Assembly (NCBI RefSeq): GCF_036173125.1
Contig: NZ_CP108054.1
Coordinates: 7,097,001-7,161,000 of the forward strand
Length of the DNA: 64,000 nucleotides
Direction: 5' to 3'
Source: Streptomyces sp. NBC_00286
GTDB lineage: Bacteria > Actinomycetota > Actinomycetes > Streptomycetales > Streptomycetaceae
The notes under the pieces are model-generated. The model made no database searches. It was not told where the DNA came from and saw only the letters and a program-made list of their open reading frames with translations. A program made the position numbers and the translations under genes. Position 1 is the first letter of the stretch. Each line of letters opens with the position of its first letter. Positions 17,290-26,026 of the stretch are shown here, piece after piece.

Positions 17290-18539
17290 GACGGAGTCTC
17301 CACGCCGAGCAGAGAGCGGCCGTACCCCGTCGCCCACCAGCCGTGCTGCGCGTTGATGTGCGTCTTGTACGTGGCGACGTCGCGCAGGTACCGCTGCATG
17401 CGCTCGCCGTTCGCCAGCCCGCTGGAGCCACTGGCCGAGGCCAGCATCTCGACGGCCTGGCAGGCCAGTTGGCCGGACTGCCGGGCCGTGAGGGAGAGGG
17501 CCTGGTCGTCCAGTTCGGAGAAGGGCTCGCCCCCTGCCAGGCCCCGGGCCGCGTAGGCGGTGTAGTCGTCGGTGACCGACAGGACGATCCGCTGCGCGCT
17601 GTCGGCCAGGGCCGTGGCCAGTCCGAGGTTGCGCTGGTGTTCCGGGTCGTGGCTGCGCGGCTTGAACGGGGGCAGCGGGCTGTTCTTGGTGGTGATGATC
17701 CGCTGGTACTCGTCGACCGCGGCCCAGGCGGTGCCCGCCACGATCGAACACAGCTGGATGTTGAAGAACGCCATCAGCCGGCCCGCGTACATCGGGTTGC
17801 CGTGCAGTTCGACACCTGGTCCGTCGGTGGCGTCGTTCGCCAGGAGGTGGGTCCTGGACACGTACTCGTGCGGGACGAGGACGTCCTCGGCCACGACGCT
17901 GTTGGAGCCGCTGCCGCGGAAGCCCAGGATCTCGCCCCAGTTGTCGAGCATCCGCCAGCCGGAGGGGACGAGCACCAGGCCCTGCGTGGGCATGCCGCCC
18001 TGTTCGTCGACGATGAGCACACCGCCGAGGAAGTGCGTGGAGACGTTGACCCCGGAGGCGTAGTCCCAGCGGCCGTTGACCAGGTACCCGTCGGGGGTCC
18101 TCGTCGCTGTGGCGCTCGGGGCGATCGGCAACGGGGCCCGGAAGTCGCCGTCCGGCCCGAACACCTCGCGCTGGGTGCTCTCGGGGAAGCGGCCGGCCAC
18201 CACCAGGCTGTGGGAGGCGGCCAGACACAGGTTCCATCCGCTGGACGGGCAGCCGCGAGCCACCTCGGTGACCATCCGGGAGTAGGTCCGCAGATCGAAC
18301 TCGTAACCGCCGAAGCGGCGTGGCTGAAGGGCCCGGTAGAAACCGGCCTCCAGGAACGCCTTGTGCGTGTCCTCGGAGATGCCGGTTCGCTGTTCGGTCT
18401 CATCCTGACGGTCCCGCAGCCAGGTCCTCATGCCGACGGCCCGGCGCACCAGTTCCTCCGGTGTCAGGTCCGGTTCCGGCTGAGGAATCTCGATGATTTT
18501 TTCGGCTGCCTCGGTTGTCTCGGACAATTCGCACCCCAT
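17286..18539 (-). CDS. Group D flavin-dependent monooxygenase, oxygenase component
   Basis: 417-residue protein with the acyl-CoA dehydrogenase fold used by two-component aromatic hydroxylases of the HsaA/HpaB type. Visible: an N-terminal helical domain with FRALQPRRFGGYEFDLRTYS, a middle beta region with VNGRWDYASGVNVSTHFLGG, and a C-terminal helical bundle ending WWATGYGRSLLGVETPS. It should hydroxylate a phenolic or similar ring using O2 and reduced flavin from the next gene. The ATG 18539 start lacks a strong ribosome binding site; an open frame extends to 18599. It is the first gene of its operon, with a shared LysR-type box 55 bp upstream. Confidence 0.88.
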   Translation of the reverse strand: MGCELSETTEAAEKIIEIPQPEPDLTPEELVRRAVGMRTWLRDRQDETEQRTGISEDTHKAFLEAGFYRALQPRRFGGYEFDLRTYSRMVTEVARGCPSSGWNLCLAASHSLVVAGRFPESTQREVFGPDGDFRAPLPIAPSATATRTPDGYLVNGRWDYASGVNVSTHFLGGVLIVDEQGGMPTQGLVLVPSGWRMLDNWGEILGFRGSGSNSVVAEDVLVPHEYVSRTHLLANDATDGPGVELHGNPMYAGRLMAFFNIQLCSIVAGTAWAAVDEYQRIITTKNSPLPPFKPRSHDPEHQRNLGLATALADSAQRIVLSVTDDYTAYAARGLAGGEPFSELDDQALSLTARQSGQLACQAVEMLASASGSSGLANGERMQRYLRDVATYKTHINAQHGWWATGYGRSLLGVETPS

Positions 18540-18593
18540 CCGCTGCTGTTCTGTGTCGGCCTGAATGGAGTGTCGGCAGCGCGGCGAAGGGCC

Positions 18594-18636
18594 GTCCAAT
18601 GCCGGTGCCCATGCCGCTGATGAGCGCCGTGCATCA
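18594..18636 (-). promoter_or_regulatory. Shared promoter/LysR-type box of the monooxygenase operon
   Basis: Contains GTCCAATGCCGGT (18594-18606), then 11 bp, then TGATG-N9-CATCA (18618-18636). The same elements with the same 11-bp spacing occur at 24550-24592 before the hydroxyquinol operon. On the coding strand the first element gives TTGGAC, a good -35 box. The dyad lies just upstream, where a LysR activator would bind. Confidence 0.75.
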
Positions 18637-18754
18637 CAGCAGGTCAGAGGGGTGACGGGAAAGCCGGATATTTCTGCCTGATGACGTGCGGGGAAGCGCG
18701 CTGTAACCTGACCCGGACCACAACGCCGTGGACCTTGAGTTTCTGGAGGGCGGA

Positions 18755-19657
18755 GTGGAACTCCGGAGCCTGCGCCATTTCTCGGCGCTCGCCGAGACCC
18801 TGAATTACAGGGTCGCCGCCGAGCGGCTGCACCTCACCCAGCCCGCGCTGACGCGCTCGATCGCCTCCCTGGAGCGTGAGCTGGGCGTCCGGCTGTTCGA
18901 CCGCGACAAACGGCATGTGGCGCTCACCGCCGACGGTGCGGAACTGCTCGAACGGGCGGGCGAGGTGCTGGCCGACGCCGAGCGGCTCTCCGCCGCCGCG
19001 GGCGCCATCCGGGCCAGGCAACGGGACGAGGTGCGGGTCGCGTTCTACGGCGTGGGTCTGGCCGAACTCACTCATCCGGTCATCGAGGCGTTCTGCGAGC
19101 GGTATCCCAGCGTCACGATCCGGGTACACGAAGCGGACTTCCACCAGGGGCTCGCCCCGCTGCTGGCCGGCGAGTACGACGTGGCGCTGTTGTGCCTGAA
19201 CGTCGACATGCCGGGCCTGACACGAGTACCGATCTTCACCGAGCCCGCTTCCGTCGCGCTGTGGAAGGGGCATCCGCTGGCCTCGGCAGCCGCGGTTGAC
19301 GTGACCGAGGTCTTCGACCAGCCCTGGGTCACCCCCGAGCCGGGCTTCGACTTCTGGGTGGGCGGACGAAACGGGGACGACGACGCCCCGACGGTCGGTT
19401 CCCACGCCCGCTCGGTCCTGGACATGTCCTTGAAGATCGCCTACCAGCACATGGTGGGACTGATGCCGCTGTCGGGCGCCCGGATGTTCTCGCACCCGGG
19501 AGTGGAGACCGTCGCTCCGAAGGAGCCCCTCGACTTGGTGGCCGCCGTCGCCTTTCCGGAGGCCGGTCACTCGCCCGCCGCCCCGGCCTTCGCCGAGCTC
19601 GCACGCCGGGTGGCCCGACGTGCGAGCGGCGTTCCGTACGCCGAACTCGCCCGGTAG
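18755..19657 (+). CDS. LysR-family transcriptional regulator
   Basis: 300 residues. The N-terminal winged helix is ELRSLRHFSALAETLNYRVA, then AERLHLTQPALTRSIASLER and ELGVRLFDRD; the periplasmic-binding-like effector domain follows. The GTG at 18755 is preferred over the one at 18728 because GGAGG lies 5 bp upstream. It is divergent from the monooxygenase operon and convergent with the hydroxyquinol operon, 6 bp from the end of the maleylacetate reductase gene. Matching boxes before both operons point to one regulator for both, probably activating in response to an aromatic or ring-cleavage intermediate. Confidence 0.93.
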   Translation: MELRSLRHFSALAETLNYRVAAERLHLTQPALTRSIASLERELGVRLFDRDKRHVALTADGAELLERAGEVLADAERLSAAAGAIRARQRDEVRVAFYGVGLAELTHPVIEAFCERYPSVTIRVHEADFHQGLAPLLAGEYDVALLCLNVDMPGLTRVPIFTEPASVALWKGHPLASAAAVDVTEVFDQPWVTPEPGFDFWVGGRNGDDDAPTVGSHARSVLDMSLKIAYQHMVGLMPLSGARMFSHPGVETVAPKEPLDLVAAVAFPEAGHSPAAPAFAELARRVARRASGVPYAELAR

Positions 19658-19663
19658 AAGCGG

Positions 19664-20743
19664 TCAGCCGCCGTACGGCGGCTCGCCCGCCCATGCCGCG
19701 TGCAGGACGGCGCGCAGATCGTCGGCGGACGCCGGGCGGGGATTCGCGTACGGTGCCCCGAGCGCGAGGTCGACCGCACGGTCCACGTCGGCGGCGGTCA
19801 GACCCAGCTCGGCGAGCGATCGAGGGATGCCCAGCCGCCCGCCCAACTCGTACAACTCCCGTGCCGGGTCCGGGACATCGAGCGCCCGGCGCAGTGCCGC
19901 AAGCGCCTCGGGTGCCGCCGGGGCGTTGAACGCCAGCACGTGGGGCAGGACGACGGCGTGCGTCTCGGCGTGCGGCAGGTCGAAGGTGCCGCCGAGCACA
20001 TGGCAGAGCTTGTGGTGCAGCCCCATGGTGGTCGCGCCGAGACAGGTACCGCACAGCCACGCCCCGTACAGCGCGCGGCTGCGGGCGGACGGCTCGGTGG
20101 GGGCAGACACGATGTCGGGGAGGGCGCCGACCAGAGCCCGTACACCCTCCTCCGCCATGAGCGCGACGATCGGGGTGGTGTCCGGGGCGTACAGAGCCTC
20201 GACGGCGTGGGCGATCGCGTTCATGCCGCTCGTCGCGGACCCCAGGGGCGGCATGGTGAGCGTGAGCAGCGGGTCGTACACGACGCTGCGCGGCAACACC
20301 TTCGGGTCGCGCCCGGTGCGTTTGACCGCGCCTTCGGTCAGGCCCCAGACGGGGGTCATCTCCGAGCCGGCGTACGTCGTCGGGACGGCGACGATCGGCA
20401 CGCCGGTCCTGAGTGCGACGGCCTTGGCCAGGCCGGTCACGGAACCCCCGCCGACCGCCACGCAGCCGTCGGCACGGGCTTCGCGAGCCGCCTCGACGGC
20501 CAGGTCGGCGACCTTCACCGGGACGTGCGTCACCGCCCCCGCGTACAGCCCGGCGCAGGCGTCGCCGAGAGACGCGGCGACGGCACGGGCCGTGTCCAGG
20601 CTATGGTCGTCGCACAGCACGAGGACGCGGCGCAGTCCTAGAAGCGCGGCCTCGTCGGGCACCGCTCCCGGCACGGCACCCGATCGGAAGACGACGCGCA
20701 TCGGCTGTGCCTGGTAGGTGAAGTCCAGGGCCTCGTCCTTCAC
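19664..20743 (-). CDS. Maleylacetate reductase
   Basis: 359-residue iron-type alcohol dehydrogenase family member that reduces maleylacetate to 3-oxoadipate with NAD(P)H. It shows CVAVGGGSVTGLAKAVALRT and VPIVAVPTTYAGSEMTPVWG for nucleotide binding, and MNAIAHAVEALY followed by MGLHHKLCHVLGGTFDLPHA with conserved histidines. These motifs and the 359-residue length fit maleylacetate reductases. The GTG 20743 start overlaps the dioxygenase stop (GTGA). It is the last gene of the hydroxyquinol operon and acts directly after the upstream dioxygenase. Confidence 0.93.
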   Translation of the reverse strand: MKDEALDFTYQAQPMRVVFRSGAVPGAVPDEAALLGLRRVLVLCDDHSLDTARAVAASLGDACAGLYAGAVTHVPVKVADLAVEAAREARADGCVAVGGGSVTGLAKAVALRTGVPIVAVPTTYAGSEMTPVWGLTEGAVKRTGRDPKVLPRSVVYDPLLTLTMPPLGSATSGMNAIAHAVEALYAPDTTPIVALMAEEGVRALVGALPDIVSAPTEPSARSRALYGAWLCGTCLGATTMGLHHKLCHVLGGTFDLPHAETHAVVLPHVLAFNAPAAPEALAALRRALDVPDPARELYELGGRLGIPRSLAELGLTAADVDRAVDLALGAPYANPRPASADDLRAVLHAAWAGEPPYGG

Positions 20744-21618
20744 ACGATCACCGGTTGCAGCACGATGTTGAAGCGAGCCCGGCGGAAGGGGTTGGCCAGG
20801 CCCAGCTCTGTGGCCTCCTCGGGGGAGTCCACCTCGGCGAACTCCTCGACCAGGCTCTCCTTCACGGCGAAGACGGCGTCCGACTCCAGATAGTCGCTGC
20901 CTGCCACGAAGATGTGAGTCGTCACCGGGCTGTGCCCCTCGGCGCCCACGATGAAGTGGACATGGGCGGGACGGTAGGGGTGGCGGCCGGTCGCCTCCAG
21001 CAGGGAGCCGACAGGCCCGTCCGTCGGAATCGGATACGGGCTGGGAACGCACGAGCGGAACCAGAACCGTCCTTCCGCGTCCGCCGTGAACAGCCCGCGC
21101 CCATTGCCCGGCGGCTGCTTCTCCGGCTGCTGGACGTCGTAGAAGCCCTGGTCGTCGGCCTGCCACACGTCCAGCGTCGCACCGGGCAGCGGGGTGCCGT
21201 CGACGGAGACGACCCGTCCGCTGATCACGCAGGGCTCGCCGGCGCCGACCAGGTCGATGGTGGCCCCGAGTTCCCGGATCGGGGACTCGGTCATGTGGAA
21301 CGGGCCGAGCACCGTGGAGTCGGTCGCGGCGGCCGCCTTGTGGTCGTTGATCGTCTCGACGAGCATCGACACTCCCAGGACGTCCGACAGCAGGATGAAC
21401 TCCTGCCGGGTGTCGTCGCACATGTGCCCGGTGGCGGTGAGGAAGTCGATCGCCCGCTCCCACTCGGCCTGGGTCGGCTCGATGTCCCGTACGAAGTCGT
21501 GCAGGTGACGCGTCAGGGAGGTCAGCACCTCGCGCAGTCTGGGATCGGAGGTGTGGGCGAAGCTTTCCAGCACCGCCGTCGTCGTCGCGGTCTTCGCGGT
21601 CTTCGCGGTGAAGTCCAT
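20740..21618 (-). CDS. Hydroxyquinol 1,2-dioxygenase
   Basis: 292-residue intradiol ring-cleavage enzyme that should open 1,2,4-trihydroxybenzene to maleylacetate. The N-terminal dimerisation domain contains RQEFILLSDVLGVSML. Iron(III) ligands appear as Y160, Y195, H219 and H221 (the last two in HPYRPAHVHF), with the spacing seen in characterised hydroxyquinol dioxygenases. The neighbouring maleylacetate reductase and phenol hydroxylase support hydroxyquinol over catechol as substrate. It lies 6 bp downstream of the FAD hydroxylase gene and overlaps the reductase gene. Confidence 0.94.
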   Translation of the reverse strand: MDFTAKTAKTATTTAVLESFAHTSDPRLREVLTSLTRHLHDFVRDIEPTQAEWERAIDFLTATGHMCDDTRQEFILLSDVLGVSMLVETINDHKAAAATDSTVLGPFHMTESPIRELGATIDLVGAGEPCVISGRVVSVDGTPLPGATLDVWQADDQGFYDVQQPEKQPPGNGRGLFTADAEGRFWFRSCVPSPYPIPTDGPVGSLLEATGRHPYRPAHVHFIVGAEGHSPVTTHIFVAGSDYLESDAVFAVKESLVEEFAEVDSPEEATELGLANPFRRARFNIVLQPVIV

Positions 21619-21624
21619 GGCCGC

Positions 21625-23391
21625 TCAGCCCCGTCCGAGAATCTGCCGGAGCGCGTCGCCCAGTGCGGCCGTGACATCACCGGTGGCGTCCTGGCGGCGA
21701 AAGGCCACGTGGTTGTCCGGCCGTACCAGCAGTGCGCCCGAGTCGCCGATCTCCCGCAGCCGGGCCCAGTCCCCGTACGGATCCTCGTACTCCTGGCCGG
21801 GGCCGATGACCGCCGTGGCGATCTCCAGGCCGAACTCTTTGCCGAGGATGCGGGCGGCCTCCGTCCAGGGCTCGCCGCCGATGCCGGTGATCAGGGTGAA
21901 CCGGCCGTTCCCGCCCAGGTCCAGGGTGGACAGATTGCGGGTGCCGGAGGTGATCCAGGCGTGCGGGAGCTTGGCGCCGGGGCGGGTGCTCGGCTGGAAG
22001 TGCAGCTCGGGGTCGCGTGCGAAGCCGGGGTCCGGTGTGCCGTCCGGGACGATCGCGGCGGAGGCGTAGCGCTGGTTGAGGTCCACGCCGTGGGCGTTGA
22101 ACTCGTACGCCTTGAAGGCGATCGCCTCCCGCAGCCGCGCCCGCTGCTCCTCGGCCTCCGTAGTGGCGTCCTTGCGGGCGGCGATGTTCCGCCACAGCTG
22201 TTCGGGGGTCTGCGGCGCCAGGCCGCCGAGCGCCTCGAAGACGGGTGCCGTCTCACCGATGGACTGGTTGGCCCGGGTGACGACCTGCTTGCCGACCGGC
22301 GCGCGCTCGTCGCTGTAGGTGTCCAGCAGGGACGGGGACGCGGTGCCGTCCAGGACCAGCTTCAGCTTCCATGCCAGGTTGTAGGAGTCCTGGGTGGAGG
22401 TGTTGGAGCCCAGCCCGTTGGACGGTGGGTGACGGTGGCAGGCGTCGCCCGCGCAGAACACCCGGCCGTTCGAGTAGGTCTCGGCGTACATCTCGTTGAC
22501 CGTCCACGCGGAGGACGACCTGATGGTCACCGGGATCTCGTCGTCGCCGATCAGCTTGCGTACGACGGACAGGGCGTACTCCTCGGTGAGGTCCGGCGGG
22601 CCGGCGTCGACGTCGTAGCCCCACACGATCAGCCACTCGTTCCACGTCCGTACGCAGCGCACCAGGCCGGCGCCGATGCCGCCCACGGTCGCGCCGGGCG
22701 CCAGCACCCAGTAGAGGGTGGCGGGGCGGTGCGCCACGTACTTGGTGAGGTCCGCGTCGAAGACGATGTTGATGCTGCCGGCCACGCCCATCTGGCCGCC
22801 CATCGGCAGTCCGGCGTCCTCGGCCACCTTGCTGCGGCCGCCGTCCGCGCCGATCAGGTACTTGGCGCGGATGGTGTACGTGTCGCCGCGCAGCCGGTCG
22901 CGGACCGTGGCGGTCACACCGTCGGCGTCCTGCTCGTGCGACAGGTACTCGGTGCCGAACCGCAGTTGGCTTCCGCGTGCTATGGCCGCGTTCACGAGCA
23001 CCGGCTCCATGAGGTGCTGCGGCATGTCGCACATCCGGGTGGGGCTGGCCAGCTCGTGTGCGGCCTGCACGAGCGGCTCGTTGCCCCAGGACCTCAGCCG
23101 GCCGAGCTCCTCGCCCGCGAGGGCGGTGCAGAAGACGGTGTTGCCCATCAGGTGCTGCGGGGTGGCCTGGGCGATCACGTCCTCTTCCACACCGAGGTCA
23201 CGCAGCACTTCCATGGTGCGCTGGTTGGTGATGTGCGCCCGGGGCGTGTCCGCGAGGCGTGAGTAGCGGGTGACCATGACGTTCGGCACGCCATAGGTGC
23301 TCAGTGCCAGTGCGGCGCTCGCTCCCGCGGGGCCGCTGCCCACGATGAGCACCTCGGTCTCGACGGTCGGCACGGTCGGCACGGTTGTCAT
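21625..23391 (-). CDS. FAD-dependent phenol/resorcinol-type hydroxylase
   Basis: 588-residue class A flavoprotein monooxygenase that should hydroxylate a phenolic ring using NAD(P)H and O2. The N-terminal FAD fold is VLIVGSGPAGASAALALSTY, the DG motif is YLIGADGGRSK, and the GD motif is VFCAGDACHRHPPSNGLGSN. A C-terminal thioredoxin-like domain is typical of the TfdB/PheA class. Placed just before the hydroxyquinol dioxygenase, it probably makes hydroxyquinol from resorcinol or a related phenol. Its ATG overlaps the stop of the preceding hydrolase (ATGA at 23388-23391). Confidence 0.92.
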   Translation of the reverse strand: MTTVPTVPTVETEVLIVGSGPAGASAALALSTYGVPNVMVTRYSRLADTPRAHITNQRTMEVLRDLGVEEDVIAQATPQHLMGNTVFCTALAGEELGRLRSWGNEPLVQAAHELASPTRMCDMPQHLMEPVLVNAAIARGSQLRFGTEYLSHEQDADGVTATVRDRLRGDTYTIRAKYLIGADGGRSKVAEDAGLPMGGQMGVAGSINIVFDADLTKYVAHRPATLYWVLAPGATVGGIGAGLVRCVRTWNEWLIVWGYDVDAGPPDLTEEYALSVVRKLIGDDEIPVTIRSSSAWTVNEMYAETYSNGRVFCAGDACHRHPPSNGLGSNTSTQDSYNLAWKLKLVLDGTASPSLLDTYSDERAPVGKQVVTRANQSIGETAPVFEALGGLAPQTPEQLWRNIAARKDATTEAEEQRARLREAIAFKAYEFNAHGVDLNQRYASAAIVPDGTPDPGFARDPELHFQPSTRPGAKLPHAWITSGTRNLSTLDLGGNGRFTLITGIGGEPWTEAARILGKEFGLEIATAVIGPGQEYEDPYGDWARLREIGDSGALLVRPDNHVAFRRQDATGDVTAALGDALRQILGRG

Positions 23392-24485
23392 CGGGACGTT
23401 TCCTCCACTGCCGCCAGTCGCTTGTTCAGCCAGGTCATCAGTGCCTCGGCCACGTCGTCGGAGTTCTTCTCACCCATGGGCAGGTGACCGTTGCCCGTGA
23501 GCCCCAGGTCCGCCAGGCGCAGCAACTCGACGTCCGCACCGGCCTGGGCGAGGTAGCCGGCGACACCGTGCTGGAACGCCGCGAACGGTGAGGTGTCGGC
23601 CGCGACCACGGCGATCGGGAAGCCCCGCAGCCCTGGCAGGGACCGCACGGGGCCGGCGTGTTCGTCCTGGACCAGGCAGTCCTGCGGCCCCTCGTCCCCG
23701 GCCTCGCGCAGCCGGGTGCGCAGTTCCTCCGGGGTCCGCACCGGCGGGTCGTAGGTGATCGGGGCCGCGGTGAGCCCCCACTCCAGCTTTCCGAGGCCGG
23801 GCAGTTCGACGAACGGGGGTCCTATCGGCTCGATGGAGACGACGGCCTTCACCAGCCCGGGCCGTGCATCGGCGACCAACCAGCCGAAGGGCGCCCCCAT
23901 GGAGTGGGTGATCAGCACGGCCGGTCCGATCCGGTCCAGCAACTCGGCCCCGCAGCGCCGCATCTGCTCCTCGTTCTCGGCGAAGGTGGGCAGCGTCGGG
24001 CCCTGGCTCGCCATCAGCTGGTCCAGCGCGCAGTCGTCGCCGACCTCGCCGCTGCCGGGCCACTGGCTGCCGGGTCGTCCCGCCCCGTCGCAGAACAGCC
24101 AGCGGATGAACTCGTACGTCGGCGCCGCGCCCTCGATGGGCCCGAGGACATCGGGGTGGTACGGGGAGCGCCCGTGCCCCGGACGGTCGACCACGTACAC
24201 GGCGTAACCGGCCTCGACGAACCGGGTGGCCCAGCCGGGGCGGCCGTCAGGCGTCGACAGGTAGTCCGAGCCCTGGCCGCCGCCCCCGTGGACCATCACC
24301 ACGGGCAGCGGATGCCGGAGATCGGCCGGGATCTGGTACTGGACGTACATCGCGGCCTCGGCGGCGGTCCCGGCCTCGGTCGGCTTGCGCCCGACACCGA
24401 CCCAGAACGCGCCTTGCTCGCTGATCGTCAACGGCGAGGCGGCACGGGCCGGCTCGGTGGTTCCGGGTGGGGGAGAGATGGTCAT
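23388..24485 (-). CDS. Alpha/beta hydrolase, first gene of the hydroxyquinol operon
   Basis: 365 residues from ATG 24485, chosen because GGAGG precedes it at good spacing; the frame is open further upstream. The fold shows VVMVHGGGGQGSDYLSTPDG, YVVDRPGHGRSPYHP, the nucleophile elbow AVLITHSMGAPFGWL with Ser, and a C-terminal LTGNGHLPMGEKNS with the catalytic His. The organisation resembles esterases that release an aromatic alcohol or acid. As the operon's first gene it may provide the phenol oxidised by the next enzyme. No signal peptide is seen. Confidence 0.88.
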   Translation of the reverse strand: MTISPPPGTTEPARAASPLTISEQGAFWVGVGRKPTEAGTAAEAAMYVQYQIPADLRHPLPVVMVHGGGGQGSDYLSTPDGRPGWATRFVEAGYAVYVVDRPGHGRSPYHPDVLGPIEGAAPTYEFIRWLFCDGAGRPGSQWPGSGEVGDDCALDQLMASQGPTLPTFAENEEQMRRCGAELLDRIGPAVLITHSMGAPFGWLVADARPGLVKAVVSIEPIGPPFVELPGLGKLEWGLTAAPITYDPPVRTPEELRTRLREAGDEGPQDCLVQDEHAGPVRSLPGLRGFPIAVVAADTSPFAAFQHGVAGYLAQAGADVELLRLADLGLTGNGHLPMGEKNSDDVAEALMTWLNKRLAAVEETSR

Positions 24486-24549
24486 CGGTGAACCTCCGTC
24501 ACGGCGTCTGCGCCCATGCCCAGCACTATTGGTGATCGGCTCCCGGGCG

Positions 24550-24592
24550 GTCCAATGCCGGTTGGGGACGCCGTGATGCATGGCGCTCATCA
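24550..24592 (-). promoter_or_regulatory. Shared promoter/LysR-type box of the hydroxyquinol operon
   Basis: Holds GTCCAATGCCGGT (24550-24562), an 11-bp spacer and TGATG-N9-CATCA (24574-24592), matching the arrangement at 18594-18636. The 9-bp middle of the dyad is the reverse complement of the other copy apart from one base. The distance to the start codon is 65 bp, against 55 bp at the other operon. Confidence 0.75.
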
Positions 24593-24608
24593 GCGTCCCG
24601 GAGGGCGG

Positions 24609-24851
24609 CTACTTCGGCGGGAGGGTGCGCGTGGGGGCGAGGGTGACCAGGGCGTCGGTGTAGAGCGCGGCCTCCAGCTGCTCGACGACCGGCAGCTTGT
24701 GCAGCGGGTCGCGGTCGGAGAGGCCGGTCACGTGGAAGCTGCCGGTGCCGACCCACCGCTTGGCGCGTACGACCTCGAAGGACGACTCCACGAACTCGGC
24801 GACGACGGGCGGCTGGCCGGGCCGTACTTGAAGCTGAGGCCCGGCAGTCAA
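24609..24851 (-). pseudogene. Unidentified gene fragment
   Basis: The minus strand encodes about 80 residues with normal-looking composition, including EFVESSFEVVRAKRWVGTGS and FHVTGLSDRDPLHKLPVVEQ, ending ALVTLAPTRTLPPK. It reads like the C-terminal half of a real enzyme or regulator, but I cannot name a family. No start with a ribosome binding site is visible. It lies between the hydroxyquinol operon promoter and the left arm of att copy 2, so it may be a gene cut by rearrangement. Confidence 0.35.
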
Positions 24852-25041
24852 GTGATCAGACGGCCGCTCGGGCTGCGGCCGCGGCCTGCACCTCGCGGGC
24901 CGTGAGTCCGTAGGGCGGGGGTGGAGCGAGGTGAGGAGGCCGCGCGGGAACCGCCCAGCCGCTGATGCCGGTCATGCAGGGCCTGGTCACCTCCCCGGAC
25001 GCCGTGTTTCGCGCATGGATCACACATTTGACGGGTGGGAG

Positions 25042-25350
25042 TCAGGCCGTATGGCGCACGTCCGGCGTCACCGGTTCGGTCGGAGCTCCACTGCGCCGGG
25101 CCTGGTCCCCCCGCGCCCGCTTCAGTGCCAGGCGGCGGGTTTCCTCGGCATCCCGACGACGTTGGGCGCGGGCCGCCTCGATCGGGGACGGCTGGTCGTC
25201 CCCGCCTGCCTCCAGCTCGGGGAACGCCCGCGCGCTGAGCTCACGCATCGCCCGGCTCTGCCGCTCGGCTGCCTCAGCGATAGCCGTGTCGACACGGCTG
25301 ATCCCGCCTGGCCCCGAGCCCGCCCGAGCCCCTTCGTCGTCCGGCGCGCC
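25042..25350 (-). pseudogene. Unidentified charged protein, C-terminal part
   Basis: The minus strand reads ISRVDTAIAEAAERQSRAMR, ELSARAFPELEAGGDDQPSP and a helical, arginine-rich tail ending TPDVRHTA. The composition is compatible with a small DNA-binding or mobile-element protein. The frame runs without a clear start into the left arm of att copy 2, so the N-terminus is either lost or encoded by arm sequence. Function unknown. Confidence 0.3.
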
Positions 25351-25355
25351 GCACT

Positions 25356-25590
25356 GTGCGCTGGAAGGAGAATCCGCTGCGCCAAGGTTCGACCGTGTCG
25401 GCTGAGCTGGAGCGACGTCCAGGATTCCGTATCGGGCGACTCTCTCAAGGAGCGGTAGGGACCACAAAGGGACCGCAAGGACAGGAACCAACCGACGAGG
25501 ACCACGCAAGGCCGACACAGGTGCACAGGCCTGACCTGCAAGAACGCCGTGAATCGGCACTGATCGGCAAGGGCCGCCAAGATCCTAAAT
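25356..25590. repeat. Left arm (P-like) of att copy 2
   Basis: About 235 bp shared with the flanks of copies 3, 4 and 6. It starts with GGAAGGAGAATCCGCTGCGC. It carries AGGGACCA at 25457 and AGGGACCG at 25468 (134 and 123 bp before the core), then CTGACCTGC at 25531 (60 bp before). No coding function is apparent. Confidence 0.8.
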
Positions 25591-25637
25591 GGACTCATAA
25601 TCCGTCGGCCGTGGGTTCGAGTCCCACCCGCCCCACC
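25591..25637 (+). repeat. att core copy 2
   Basis: Identical over 47 bp to the 3' end of the tRNA at 11027-11073. The 5' half of a tRNA is absent, so it is not a functional tRNA. Arms on both sides give it the layout of a complete attP. Confidence 0.92.
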
Positions 25638-26026
25638 TGCGCAGGCTGCTGACCTGCGGAAACGTTCCTTGTTGGGTGTCGGAGCGTCAACTTTGCCTGA
25701 ACGGACTGAATCCGCTGCTCGTGGGTTTGGAGTCCGGCGGCGTTCGGGGGAGCTCCAACCCGTCTGACCTGCGGCTGAGTAGATGATCGAGGGTGTCGCT
25801 CGCGGTCCGGGCGACTGCCTTGAGAGCCGATGCCAAGACCCAGGGGCCGTACAGGGGCCGGGACCGCGCAGACGTGTCCAGGCCGACGGTGTCTCGGGGT
25901 CGATTGGTTGTCCCATTTGATGGTTGCGCGGCTGTGAGCCGAGTGTGCTGCAGCACTGTCCACTTCGCAGGAACGCCGGAAACGATTCGCACTCCAGGCC
26001 GGAACCGGGGTGCAAGCCGAAGGGAG
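25638..26026. repeat. Right arm of att copy 2
   Basis: No gene is seen. CTGACCTGC occurs at 25649 and 25764. AGGGGCCG is repeated at 25842 and 25853 (11 bp apart), a variant of the AGGGACCA pair after copies 1 and 3, with the distal sites shifted by 9 bp. The rest of the stretch up to the MarR gene is unrecognised. Confidence 0.6.

Noticed and set aside
15161..24485. Secondary metabolite cluster
   Set aside because: Ligase, flavoproteins, intradiol dioxygenase and maleylacetate reductase form a catabolic set; no polyketide synthase, peptide synthetase or terpene genes are present.
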